From: Bradyrhizobium sp. CCH5-F6 | GTDB lineage: Bacteria > Pseudomonadota > Alphaproteobacteria > Rhizobiales > Xanthobacteraceae | Assembly (NCBI RefSeq): GCF_001556045.1 | Contig: NZ_LSIC01000030.1 | Location: 1 to 48,731 of the forward strand | Direction: 5' to 3' | DNA length: 48,731 nucleotides | Part shown: positions 16,682-25,315 of the stretch, piece by piece | Numbering within the stretch: position 1 is the first letter of the stretch | Layout of the letters: each line of letters begins with the position of its first letter | Position numbers and translations under genes: made by a program | The notes under the pieces: model-generated | What the model saw: the letters and a program-made list of their open reading frames with translations, nothing else | Told to the model about the DNA's origin: nothing | The model's database searches: none

Positions 16682-16870
16682 CAAGCGATCTGGGTCAAAG
16701 GTCTTGATCAAGCGGTGTGGTGATTGGTTTTGGCGATTGGCGGCGGACCGGATACGCGATATGCCCTTGTGAGCCGTGCCCTTTATGACCCGTACAATGC
16801 GGCCAGTCTGGGGCGCAAGCGCTCCGTTTTCCGGACCGGACGGATCGGTCGCCAGCGATAGCAGAAATCG

Positions 16871-18058
16871 ATGCACGATGCGACATTGAGGAACCGGTTG
16901 GGGCAGTGGCTCGAGCCCTCGAGCCGCAGCGATGTTCCCCCGTTCATGGTGATGGACGTCATGGCCGCGGCGGCCCGAATCGAGGCCGCCGGTGGCCGTG
17001 TCATCCACATGGAGGTCGGCCAGCCCGCGGCCGGCGCGCCGAAGACCGCGATCGCGGCCGCCCATGCCGCGCTCGAGGCGGGGCGGATCGACTATACGTC
17101 CGCCCTCGGCATCCCCAGTCTGCGCGAGCGCATATCGCGCCATTATCGCGACACCTATGGCTGTGACGTCAGCCCCGAGCGGATCGTGGTGACCACAGGG
17201 TCTTCCGGCGGCTTCGTTCTGGCTTTCCTGTCGATGTTCGAGCCCGGCGATCGGGTCGCCGTGACGGTGCCGGGCTATCCGCCATACCGTCATATCCTCA
17301 CCGCGCTCGGCTGCGAGCCGGTGCTGATCGAGACCACGAACGAGACGCGCCATGCGCTCACCGGCGAGGCCCTGCTCGCCGCCCATCGCAAGGCGCCGCT
17401 GAAGGGCGTGCTGGTCGGCAGCCCCGCCAATCCGACGGGCACGATGATGTCGCGCGAGGCGCTCGCGAGTCTCATTGCGGCGGCGGAAGATGCTGGCATC
17501 CGCTTCATCTCGGATGAGATCTATCACGGGCTCGACTACGCGTTTCCGGCGGTGACGGCGGCGGCGCTGTCCGGGCACGCATTCGTGATCAACTCGTTCT
17601 CGAAGTATTTCTGCATGACGGGCTGGCGCGTCGGCTGGATCGTCGTGCCCGAAATCCTGGTGCGGCCGATCGAGCGGCTCCAGCAGAATCTGTCGATCTC
17701 GGTGCCGACGCTGTCGCAGATCGCGGCAGAGGCAGCCTTCGACGGCGCGGCCGAGATGGAGGAGATCAAGCACGGCTATCAGGAAAACCGGCGTATCCTG
17801 ATCGATGGACTGCCGAAGGCAGGACTGACGAGATTCCTGCCCGCCGACGGCGCCTTCTATCTTTATGCCGACGTCTCTGACTTTACGTCGGACAGTTTCG
17901 ATTTCGCCAAGCAGATGCTGGAGCAGGCGCATGTCGCGGCGACGCCGGGCCTCGATTTCGACCCCATCCATGGGCGCTCGTTCGTTCGCTTTTCCTACGC
18001 ACGTTCGCCTGAAGAGATGCGAGAGGCAGTTGACCGGATCGCTCACTGGCTTAAATAG
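16871..18058 (+). CDS. Pyridoxal-phosphate-dependent aminotransferase, class I/II
   Basis: 395 residues of fold-type I aminotransferase. Visible features are HMEVGQPAAGAPKTA, the YTSALGIPSLRERISRHY block, TTGSSGGF (phosphate-binding turn), the SPANPTGT motif (conserved Asn), the SDEIYHGLDY Asp/Tyr pair that contacts the pyridine ring, the Schiff-base Lys245 in NSFSKYFCMTGWRVGW, and the substrate-binding Arg in RFSYARS. The family is that of aspartate/aromatic-type enzymes; the substrate is not determined. bioY starts 33 bp downstream on the same strand, so the two are probably co-transcribed. It is divergent from the M48 protease. Confidence 0.92.
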   Translation: MHDATLRNRLGQWLEPSSRSDVPPFMVMDVMAAAARIEAAGGRVIHMEVGQPAAGAPKTAIAAAHAALEAGRIDYTSALGIPSLRERISRHYRDTYGCDVSPERIVVTTGSSGGFVLAFLSMFEPGDRVAVTVPGYPPYRHILTALGCEPVLIETTNETRHALTGEALLAAHRKAPLKGVLVGSPANPTGTMMSREALASLIAAAEDAGIRFISDEIYHGLDYAFPAVTAAALSGHAFVINSFSKYFCMTGWRVGWIVVPEILVRPIERLQQNLSISVPTLSQIAAEAAFDGAAEMEEIKHGYQENRRILIDGLPKAGLTRFLPADGAFYLYADVSDFTSDSFDFAKQMLEQAHVAATPGLDFDPIHGRSFVRFSYARSPEEMREAVDRIAHWLK

Positions 18059-18091
18059 CCGCCAGTTTTCGATAGCCTTCCGGAGTTCAAC

Positions 18092-18706
18092 TTGTCTGAT
18101 CGATCTGCTTCGCCTGCCGCCGCTTCGCATTCATCTCTCGCCGCATTGATGTGGCCGAGCAGCCCGGGCGAAGCCGTCGGCGTCCTGCGCGCCGTGGTGC
18201 TGGTTGCCTTCGGCAGCGCGCTGATGGCGCTGTCAGCCAAGGTCAGCCTGCCGCTGCCCTATGTGCCCATGACATTGCAGACGCTGGTGGTGCTGATGAT
18301 TGGTGCCGCCTATGGCTGGCGCCTGGGCAGCGCAACCATGATCGCCTACCTCGCTGAGGGCGCGCTTGGCCTTCCGGTGTTTGCCGGCCCGGTGGGTGGA
18401 ATTGCACCGCTGATCGGACCGACCGCGGGCTACCTGTTCGGCTTCATTGCGGCAGCCTTCTTGACCGGCTGGCTGGCCGAGCGCGGCTGGGATCGCAACG
18501 TGATGCTGCTGTTTGCGGCCATGGCCGTTGGCCATGTCGTCATTCTCGCCGCCGGCTTCGGCTGGCTGGCATTCGGCCTTGGTCTCGGCGCCGCCAAGGC
18601 CTGGCAGGTCGGCATCGTGCCGTTCATTGCGGCCTCACTGGTCAAGAATGCGCTCGGCGCGACGCTGATGCCGGCGGCACGCCGTATCATCGAGCGCCGC
18701 GGGTAA
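18092..18706 (+). CDS. bioY: Biotin transporter BioY
   Basis: 204 residues with six hydrophobic segments, the S-component of an ECF-type biotin uptake system. The family core is seen in ALSAKVSLPLPYVPMTLQTLVVLMIGAAYGWRLG, YLAEGALGLPVFAG and GGIAPLIGPTAGYLFGF. The start codon is TTG at 18092, supported by a GGAG ribosome site six bases upstream and by the normal family N-terminus; no better ATG exists. No bioM/bioN genes are adjacent, so BioY either works alone or uses components elsewhere. Its presence fits the biotin-dependent accB/accC operon nearby, although they are not in one transcript. Confidence 0.93.
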   Translation: MSDRSASPAAASHSSLAALMWPSSPGEAVGVLRAVVLVAFGSALMALSAKVSLPLPYVPMTLQTLVVLMIGAAYGWRLGSATMIAYLAEGALGLPVFAGPVGGIAPLIGPTAGYLFGFIAAAFLTGWLAERGWDRNVMLLFAAMAVGHVVILAAGFGWLAFGLGLGAAKAWQVGIVPFIAASLVKNALGATLMPAARRIIERRG

Positions 18707-18734
18707 TACGCGCCGTCACGAGCAGTTCCAATTG

Positions 18735-18768
18735 ACGGGGCGGCCAAGTTGATCTTGGCTGGCCCCGT
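18735..18768 (+). terminator. Hairpin between bioY and dctA
   Basis: ACGGGGCGGCCAAG (18735-18748) and CTTGGCTGGCCCCGT (18754-18768) pair over about 14 bp with one bulge. The following ATGTGTTTTG is a weak T-tract. It probably terminates bioY, or it lies in the dctA leader. Confidence 0.5.
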
Positions 18769-18794
18769 ATGTGTTTTGAGGGGGAGTGAAACCG

Positions 18795-20129
18795 ATGACG
18801 ACGACAACGATGGCGGGGGCGCCGGTCGCGCCGCCCGCCGCCAAGCCGTGGTACAAGGTTCTCTACGTCCAGGTGCTGATCGCCATCGTGCTCGGTGCCA
18901 TCGTCGGCTGGCTGTGGCCGCAGGTCGCCACCAACGAATGGATCAAGGCGCTCGGCGACGGCTTCATCAAGCTGATCAAGATGGTGATCGCCCCGATCAT
19001 CTTCTGCACCGTCGTCTCCGGCATCGCTCACATCCAGGACGCCAAGAAGGTCGGACGCATCGGCGTCAAGGCGCTGGTCTATTTCGAGGTCGTCTCGACC
19101 TTCGCGCTGGTGATCGGCCTCGTCATCGGCAATCTGGTGAAGCCGGGCGCGGGCTTCGGCGCTGGCGCGGCCAACGAGGCCGCGGTCGCAAACTACGCCA
19201 AACAGGCGGCCGGTCAGAGGTCGGTCGACTTCGTGCTGCACATCATTCCCGACACCGTGGTCGGCGCCTTCGCGCAAGGCGAGATCCTGCAGGTGCTGCT
19301 GTTCGCGGTGCTGTTCGGCTTCGCATTGATGAGCCTCGGCGAGCGCGGCCACACCATCCGCAGCTTCATAGACGATGCCGCGCATGCCGTGTTCGGCGTC
19401 ATCTCCATCATCATGCGCGCAGCCCCGGTCGGCGCGTTCGGCGCGATGGCCTACACGATCGGCAAGTTCGGCACCGGCGCGATTCTCAACCTGGTCGGGC
19501 TGATCGCCACGTTCTACGTGACCGCGGCGCTGTTCGTGTTCGTCGTGCTCGGTCTCATCGCCCGAATGGCAGGATTTTCGATCTTCAAGTTCCTGGCCTA
19601 CATCAAGGACGAGCTGCTGATCGTGCTCGGCACCTCGTCCTCGGAAAGCGCGCTGCCGTCCCTGATGGAGAAGCTGGAGCGGCTCGGCTGCTCCAAGTCG
19701 GTGGTCGGTCTCGTCGTGCCCACGGGGTACTCGTTCAATCTCGACGGCACCAACATCTACATGACGCTGGCGACGCTCTTCATCGCGCAGGCGCTCGGTT
19801 ACGATCTCTCCTTCAGCCAGCAGGCCACGATCCTGGTCGTGGCGATGCTGACCTCGAAGGGCGCCTCCGGCATCACCGGTGCGGGCTTCATCACGCTGGC
19901 GGCAACGCTGGCCGTGGTCGATCCGCGCCTCGTGCCGGGCATGGCGATCGTGCTCGGCATCGACAAGTTCATGAGCGAGTGCCGCGCCCTGACCAACCTG
20001 TGCGGCAACGGCGTTGCCTGCGTGGTCGTCGCCTGGTGGGAAGGCGAGCTCGATCGCGACAAGCTCAATGCCAACCTCGCCAAGGAGATCGATCCGACCG
20101 ACATGGAGACCGCGATCACGACGGACTGA
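18795..20129 (+). CDS. dctA: C4-dicarboxylate:cation symporter DctA
   Basis: 444 residues of the DAACS (glutamate/dicarboxylate symporter) family, taking up succinate, fumarate and malate with protons or sodium. Signature regions are [18 protein letters not shown], the hairpin [20 protein letters not shown] (serine-rich HP1), [25 protein letters not shown] (the NLDGT transport motif) and [22 protein letters not shown] (HP2). In rhizobia DctA feeds bacteroids, but no dctBD regulators are adjacent here. I chose the ATG at 18795 because GGGGGAG sits about nine bases upstream; a GTG at 18786 would overlap that site. Confidence 0.95.
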   Translation: MTTTTMAGAPVAPPAAKPWYKVLYVQVLIAIVLGAIVGWLWPQVATNEWIKALGDGFIKLIKMVIAPIIFCTVVSGIAHIQDAKKVGRIGVKALVYFEVVSTFALVIGLVIGNLVKPGAGFGAGAANEAAVANYAKQAAGQRSVDFVLHIIPDTVVGAFAQGEILQVLLFAVLFGFALMSLGERGHTIRSFIDDAAHAVFGVISIIMRAAPVGAFGAMAYTIGKFGTGAILNLVGLIATFYVTAALFVFVVLGLIARMAGFSIFKFLAYIKDELLIVLGTSSSESALPSLMEKLERLGCSKSVVGLVVPTGYSFNLDGTNIYMTLATLFIAQALGYDLSFSQQATILVVAMLTSKGASGITGAGFITLAATLAVVDPRLVPGMAIVLGIDKFMSECRALTNLCGNGVACVVVAWWEGELDRDKLNANLAKEIDPTDMETAITTD

Positions 20130-20173
20130 TCCGCAAGCCGCAACTGACGGCGATGTCGGCTCTCGAAGCAGCA

Positions 20174-20204
20174 GGGCTGGTCGATATCATCGGTCAGCCC
20201 TTTT
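20174..20204 (+). terminator. Terminator of dctA
   Basis: GGGCTG (20174-20179) pairs with CAGCCC (20195-20200), with weaker pairing continuing inward, followed directly by TTTTGCTTTG. It lies 45 bp after the dctA stop, just before the end of the convergent oxidoreductase gene. Confidence 0.65.
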
Positions 20205-20213
20205 GCTTTGCGT

Positions 20214-21446
20214 CTAAAACCGTCCCGGCCGGTATGGCGCCGGATCAATCGCAGGCGTCTCGCCGCTCATCATCTCGGCGAGCAGACGTCCGGTCGCGGG
20301 CCCGAGCGTAAAGCCCTGATGCCCGTGGCCGAAGTTCATCCAGAGGCCTGGATGACGAGGAGCCTGGCCGAGCACCGGCAGCATGTCGGGCGTGCAGGGC
20401 CGGGTGCCGAACCACGGATCAGGCTCGACACGCTTGCCGAGGTCGATCAGCTCGCGCGCGGAGGCTTCCGCGCTGGCGAGCTGAACCGGCGTTGCGAGCG
20501 CCTCCGGGCGCGTCAGCTCCGCACCCGTGGTGATGCGAATGCCCTTGGCCATCGGGCCCATGGCATAGCCGCCCGTCTTGTCGATCAGCGGCAGGTCGAG
20601 CGAAGCGCCGCCGCTGTAATGCATGTGGTAGCCGCGCTTGCGCACCAGCGGGATGCGATAGCCGAATTTGTGGAGGAGGTCCGGTGACCACGGCCCGAGT
20701 GTCACGACGGCGTGGGGCGCATCGAGGCGTCCGCTGTCGGTGTCGACCGACCAGCCGGTCGAGGTCTGTTGCAGCGACCGCGCATCGCCGAGCACGATCT
20801 TGCCGCCGAGGCGCTCGAGCAACTCGGCATAGGCCGTGACCAGCGCGCCGGGATCGGACACGGTCCAGGTGTCGAGCCAATGGATCGCTCCGGGGAGATC
20901 GTCGCGAAGGATCGGCTCGGCCTTGGCAAGCTCGCTGCCCGACAGCACGCGAAAATTCACGCCGAATTCGCGCCCATCTTCCTCCGCAGCCTTGATCGAG
21001 AGATCAAAGGAAGCGGGGTCGCGAAACAATGCCCGGTAGCCGGCGCGGCGAATGAGATTGTCGGCATGCGCCTCGCGGATCAGGATGTCGTGCTCGGCTG
21101 TTGCGTGCGCGATCAGCCGTGCCCACGCCTCGATTGCCTCGCGATGTCGCTTCGGCGCCGAATGCCACCAATAGCGGAGCAGGGGCTCGACGTGGAGATG
21201 GAGGGAGGACAGGCTGTAGCGCACGTCGTTGGTGCGGCCGGTCGCGATCTTCAAGAGCGATGCGAAGTCGCGCGGCATGGGATAGGGGCGCACCGCTTCG
21301 GCCTGGATCATCCCGGCATTGCCGTAGCTGGTCTCGCGGCCCGGCTCCCTGCGATCGACGAGGGTGACGGCCCAGCCGCGCTGCCGCAGGTGCAGCGCCG
21401 CGCTCACACCGATCATGCCGCCGCCGAGAACGATCGCGCTTTGCAT
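20214..21446 (-). CDS. FAD-dependent D-amino-acid dehydrogenase-like oxidoreductase (DadA/DAO family)
   Basis: 410 residues. The N-terminus is a Rossmann dinucleotide-binding motif (AIVLGGGMIGVSAALHLRQRGWAVTLVDRR), followed by the DadA-like block GRETSYGNAGMIQAEAVRPYPMPRDF. The second FAD-contact region is VVTLGPWSPDLLHKFGYRIPLVRKRGYHMHY, and the C-terminal WFGTRPCTPDMLPVLGQAPRHPGLWMNFGHGHQGFTLGPATG motif is typical of DadA. It should oxidise a D-amino acid or related amine to the keto acid with electrons to the quinone pool; the substrate is not defined. The ATG at 21446 has GAGG about ten bases upstream; the frame also extends to a TTG at 21464. Confidence 0.92.
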   Translation of the reverse strand: MQSAIVLGGGMIGVSAALHLRQRGWAVTLVDRREPGRETSYGNAGMIQAEAVRPYPMPRDFASLLKIATGRTNDVRYSLSSLHLHVEPLLRYWWHSAPKRHREAIEAWARLIAHATAEHDILIREAHADNLIRRAGYRALFRDPASFDLSIKAAEEDGREFGVNFRVLSGSELAKAEPILRDDLPGAIHWLDTWTVSDPGALVTAYAELLERLGGKIVLGDARSLQQTSTGWSVDTDSGRLDAPHAVVTLGPWSPDLLHKFGYRIPLVRKRGYHMHYSGGASLDLPLIDKTGGYAMGPMAKGIRITTGAELTRPEALATPVQLASAEASARELIDLGKRVEPDPWFGTRPCTPDMLPVLGQAPRHPGLWMNFGHGHQGFTLGPATGRLLAEMMSGETPAIDPAPYRPGRF

Positions 21447-21468
21447 CGAAGCTGACCTCGCCAAATCA

Positions 21469-21495
21469 AAACCGCCCGGTTTGGCCGGGCGGTTT
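21469..21495 (-). terminator. Rho-independent terminator of rne
   Basis: AAACCGCCCGG (21469-21479) and CCGGGCGGTTT (21485-21495) form a perfect 11-bp stem. Read on the minus strand it is followed by TGATTTGG and lies 18 bp past the rne stop. It overlaps the immediate upstream region of the oxidoreductase gene. Confidence 0.8.
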
Positions 21496-21512
21496 GAAGT
21501 CCATTGTCCGTT

Positions 21513-24500
21513 TTACTCGCCGCCGCCGAAACGGCGTGACCACCAGCCGGCGCGACGCGGGGCGGCCGTGGTTTCGCTTGCGGCCTCCGGTGCGGGCTCG
21601 GCTGCCGGCGCGGGCGCAGCAACAGGTTCGGGCGCCTGCGCCACCGGCGTTGCGGGCTCCGTCTGGTTGTTCAGCAGGAAGCTGACCTTTTCCCGGACCG
21701 TGGAGCGGCGTCGCGCGGCCTTGTCGCCGGCGGACTCTTCTTCTGGCGTGGCGTTCGTCGTGGGGGGAGCCGGCTCCGGCTGGGCCGGCGCCTCGGTCTG
21801 CACCTCGGCGCGCGGCTCAGGCTGCGCGATTTGTGGCTCGGCGGTGTGCTCGGCCTCGATGTGCTCAGCCTGCGCGATCGAGGGCGCAGCCTCGCTGCTG
21901 AAGCCGTCGAAATCGGCAACCGCTTCCGTCGCCTCCGACGGCTGACTGGCGCCGAGCTCGTCGCCGATGGAGCCGGCAAGACCTTCCTCGCCGGCACCGC
22001 GACGGCGGCGTCCACCGCGGCGACCGCGCCGGCGCCGGCGCTCGCCGCTGCCCTGCTGCTCGCCACGGGCTGCCTGTTCCTCGCTGTCCTCACCTTCCGG
22101 CTCGGACTCGGTCTCGTCCTCGCCTTCACCGGCGATCATCGCCGGCTCGGGCAGGGTCGGCGCCGTATCCTCGCGCAACTCTCCCTCGCGCGGGCCGCCG
22201 CGGCCGCGCCGCCGGCGGCGACGCTTGCGACGCTGGCCGTCCTGCTCGGAGGCGGCCTCGCCGGCAGCCTGCTCGTCGGCGAGACCTTCGGTCTCGTCGG
22301 TTTCGACCTCGGATTCGGTCTCCAGGTCGAAGCCGTCCTCTTCGTCATAGGCTTCTTCGGCCTGGGGCGGCGGGCTCGCAGCCGCCTGAGCCACGAGCAG
22401 CGCCTTGGCGGCTTCGAGCGTATGCACCTGCTCGCCGCGGTCGATCACATAGGCCTGCGGGCCGCTGACGCTGGGATCGGCGATGACCGACAGCGTGACC
22501 TTGAAGCCGTTCTCGAGGTCGCGCAGATGGCCGCGCTTGTGGTTGAGCACATAGAGCGCGACATCGGTGCGGGTGCGGACCACGAGATTGTGGGTCGCGC
22601 CCTTCATCAGGATCTCTTCGAGGCCGCGCAGCAGCTGCAGCGCCACCGAGGACACCGAGCGGACGTGACCGGTGCCGCCGCAATGCGGGCACGGATCGGT
22701 CGAGCTCTCCAGAACGCTGGCACGAATGCGCTGGCGCGACATCTCGAGCAGGCCGAAATGCGAGATGCGGCCGACCTGGATGCGCGCGCGATCCTGCCTG
22801 AGGCAATCGGACAGCTTGCGCTCGACCGCGCGGTTGTTGCGCTTCTCGTCCATGTCGATGAAATCGATGACGATCAGGCCGGCCAGGTCGCGCAGTCGCA
22901 GCTGGCGGGCGACCTCTTCGGCCGCTTCCAGATTGGTCTTGAGCGCGGTGTCCTCGATGTGGTGCTCGCGGGTCGATCGTCCCGAGTTGACGTCGATCGA
23001 GACCAGCGCTTCGGTCTGGTTGATCACGATGTAGCCGCCGGAGCGCAGCTGCACCGTCGGCGAGAACATCGCGTCGAGCTGGCTTTCGACGCCCATGCGC
23101 GAGAACAGCGGTTGGCCGTCGCGATACTGCTTCACCGCGCCGACATTGGCGGGCATCAGCATCTTCATGAAGTCGCGAGCTTCGCGGTACCCGGCTTCAC
23201 CGGCAACCGAGATTTCGTCGATCTCCTTGTTGTAGAGATCGCGCAGCGAGCGCTTGATCAGCGAGCCTTCCTCGTAGACGAGGGTCGGGGCCTGCGACTT
23301 CAGCGTCAGATCGCGCACCGTCTCCCACATCCGAATCAGATATTCGAAGTCGCGCTTGATCTCGGGCTTGGTGCGGGCGGCCCCGGCGGTGCGCAGGATG
23401 ATGCCCATGCCTTCCGGCACGTCCAGATCCTGCACCACTTCCTTCAGGCGCGAGCGGTCCTGAGCGCTGGTGATCTTGCGGCTGATGCCGCCGCCGCGGG
23501 CGGTGTTCGGCATCAAGACGGCATAGCGGCCGGCGAGCGAGAGGTAGGTCGTCAGCGCCGCGCCCTTGTTGCCGCGCTCTTCCTTGACGACCTGCACCAG
23601 CATCACCTGGCGGCGCTTGATGACTTCCTGGATCTTGTACTGGCGGCGCGGGCGGAAGGTGCGCTCCGGCACTTCCTCCAGCACGTCGTCGCCGCCGACG
23701 GATTCGACGACTTCCTCTTCGGCTTCCTCGTCGTCCTCGTCTTCGTCCTCGTCGTCTTCGCCGGAAGCGTCCGCGGCCTCCGGGTGGGGCGCCTCGATGA
23801 TCTCGCCGGCAGCGTAGACGGCATCGGCCGGCTCGGAGGCAGAGGTCACGGTCTCGGCCAGAGCCTCTGCGTGCCCTTCAGAGGCGACGGCCTCCTGCGG
23901 CTCGGCAGCGGTCTCGGTCGCGACCACGGGCTCGGCGCCGACGGCCGCGACAGGCGCGGGCGTGTCGTCGGCATGATCATGGTCGTGATGATCGTGCTCG
24001 CCGTGGTGACCATGATCGTCATGATCGTGGGCGTGATGGTGGCCGTCATCATGGGCCTGATGATCGACGTGGTCATGATCGCCATGGTCGTGGTCGTGGT
24101 GATCGTGGCCCTCGTGCTCGCCGTGATGTTCGGAATCGGCGTGCAGGTGTTCGCCTTCGTGCGAAGCGCCCTCGGCCTGTGCCGGCAGATCCTGTCCGTC
24201 GACGGGCAGGGCTGCGGGATCGGCGCCGGCGTCGAGGCCTTCGACGATGTCGCTGCGCACGCGCTCGCCATGACCGCGGCGGCGAGCATTGCGGTGGCGG
24301 GAACGGCGGCGGCCGTGGGAGCGGTTCTCGCTCTCTTCCTCAGCCTCGCGATGGGCCTGTTCCTCGGCTTCGATCAGCGCCTGCCGATCGGCGACCGGGA
24401 TCTGATAATAGTCGGGATGGATTTCGCTGAAGGCGAGGAAGCCGTGGCGGAGCGAGGGTTCGACCCTTGTGACCTTGGCGAGGTAGATGTTCCCCCGCAG

Positions 24501-24611
24501 TTGCTTGCGTTGCGCGGTCTCGAAATCAAACTCTTCGACGCGATTGCCGCGGACCACGACGACCCGGGTCTCTTCCGGGTGGGTGGCATCGATCAACATC
24601 TTGTTGGGCAT
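21513..24611 (-). CDS. rne: Ribonuclease E (Rne/Rng family) with His/Asp-rich insertion
   Basis: 1032 residues. The S1 domain begins normally (MLIDATHPEETRVVVVRGNRVEEFDFE, GNIYLAKVTRVEPSLRHGFLAFSEIHPDYY) but is split by a roughly 260-residue insertion (about 75-335) before resuming at VMLVQVVKEERGNKGAALTTYLSLAGRYAVLMPNTARGGGISRKI. The insertion has a basic part (95-118), a segment at 151-215 with 28 His among mostly Asp and Gly, and an acidic part (283-302). The catalytic DNase-I-like domain is intact (VSIDVNSGRST and VIDFIDM Asp residues), as is the Zn-link (CPHCGGTG at 641-648). The C-terminal half is an unstructured scaffold with Arg-rich patches (795-808, 858-871), as expected for degradosome assembly. 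The His-rich block is striking and suggests metal binding. Confidence 0.96.
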   Translation of the reverse strand: MPNKMLIDATHPEETRVVVVRGNRVEEFDFETAQRKQLRGNIYLAKVTRVEPSLRHGFLAFSEIHPDYYQIPVADRQALIEAEEQAHREAEEESENRSHGRRRSRHRNARRRGHGERVRSDIVEGLDAGADPAALPVDGQDLPAQAEGASHEGEHLHADSEHHGEHEGHDHHDHDHGDHDHVDHQAHDDGHHHAHDHDDHGHHGEHDHHDHDHADDTPAPVAAVGAEPVVATETAAEPQEAVASEGHAEALAETVTSASEPADAVYAAGEIIEAPHPEAADASGEDDEDEDEDDEEAEEEVVESVGGDDVLEEVPERTFRPRRQYKIQEVIKRRQVMLVQVVKEERGNKGAALTTYLSLAGRYAVLMPNTARGGGISRKITSAQDRSRLKEVVQDLDVPEGMGIILRTAGAARTKPEIKRDFEYLIRMWETVRDLTLKSQAPTLVYEEGSLIKRSLRDLYNKEIDEISVAGEAGYREARDFMKMLMPANVGAVKQYRDGQPLFSRMGVESQLDAMFSPTVQLRSGGYIVINQTEALVSIDVNSGRSTREHHIEDTALKTNLEAAEEVARQLRLRDLAGLIVIDFIDMDEKRNNRAVERKLSDCLRQDRARIQVGRISHFGLLEMSRQRIRASVLESSTDPCPHCGGTGHVRSVSSVALQLLRGLEEILMKGATHNLVVRTRTDVALYVLNHKRGHLRDLENGFKVTLSVIADPSVSGPQAYVIDRGEQVHTLEAAKALLVAQAAASPPPQAEEAYDEEDGFDLETESEVETDETEGLADEQAAGEAASEQDGQRRKRRRRRRGRGGPREGELREDTAPTLPEPAMIAGEGEDETESEPEGEDSEEQAARGEQQGSGERRRRRGRRGGRRRRGAGEEGLAGSIGDELGASQPSEATEAVADFDGFSSEAAPSIAQAEHIEAEHTAEPQIAQPEPRAEVQTEAPAQPEPAPPTTNATPEEESAGDKAARRRSTVREKVSFLLNNQTEPATPVAQAPEPVAAPAPAAEPAPEAASETTAAPRRAGWWSRRFGGGE

Positions 24612-25315
24612 GTCTTAACTCTTGGCGGCGGCGGACGCGATAAACCGTGGGCGCGTATCGCGCCGCCGGGTGACGCGACGGTCCACCTGATTCGGGGGTG
24701 AGGGGAAGGCCGAAACGCCGTCTCTCGCGCCTTGCCGAACCGGAAGCTTCAGGACCGTTGCGACGCGCGGGATTGTCACTCCGCAGCGTGGCGAATGGTC
24801 CTTCAGATTTCGTCGGCACAGTCTGGCGCATCAAGCGTCGGCCCGTATGAAACACTGGGCGGCGAGGCCGCCCTTCAATCAGTTGCTGCTGGCCAGGCAC
24901 GGCGCGAGCGCGCTCGCCTTGGGGAACGAACCGCTCCCTTGGGATCAAGGGACCGGGTAATGGGTTATGCCGCCGTCAGAACCGTCCCGGTAACATGAGT
25001 GGTAACCCGAGACCGTCCGCCACCGGGGCTTGCCCCGTTCCACCTCGCTGCCGCGCACCGCGCTGGTCTTAGAGGGAAACGGAAAACGCTGGAATTCCCA
25101 AACCTTGGGAGTTCCGGCGCTGCACCGGGAGGCTGAATACGACACAACCGGAAATATCGGCCGTCAGCATTCCGTACATACGAGGAATGAGCCATCCGTG
25201 CAAGCGAAGCGTCGCACGGCGGTCACAGTCGCCGAGTTTCGCGCTTCCGTCATTAGGGATCGATTAACCCTGTGGTTCTATTGCGTTAAGAGAGCTGCTC
25301 GGAGGCACGGAATCG
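24612..25315. other. Long divergent intergenic region between rne and the amidase gene
   Basis: 704 bp without a supported gene; the short frames here lack ribosome sites and family resemblance. It must hold both divergent promoters and probably a long rne 5' untranslated leader, since rne is autoregulated through its leader in other bacteria. One clear hairpin lies at 25089-25117. I could not assign promoters with confidence. Confidence 0.5.
25089..25117. promoter_or_regulatory. 13-bp hairpin in the rne/amidase intergenic region
   Basis: Bases 25089-25101 pair with 25105-25117 (core CCCAA/TTGGG) over 13 positions, two of them G-T wobbles, with a three-base loop. There is no T-tract, so it is more likely an RNA leader structure or operator than a terminator. 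Confidence 0.4.

Noticed and set aside
15281..18130. A 949-codon minus-strand frame joining an upstream region to the M48 protease
   Set aside because: The part upstream of 16681 is antisense to the aminotransferase; the signal peptide at MLLKIASRQ marks the true start.
21831..24701. A 956-codon plus-strand open frame with a long Val/Met/Ile-rich stretch resembling membrane helices
   Set aside because: It is antisense to rne. The hydrophobic stretch is simply the complement of the His/Asp codon block (ATGATC, GTG), and there is no ribosome site or family resemblance.
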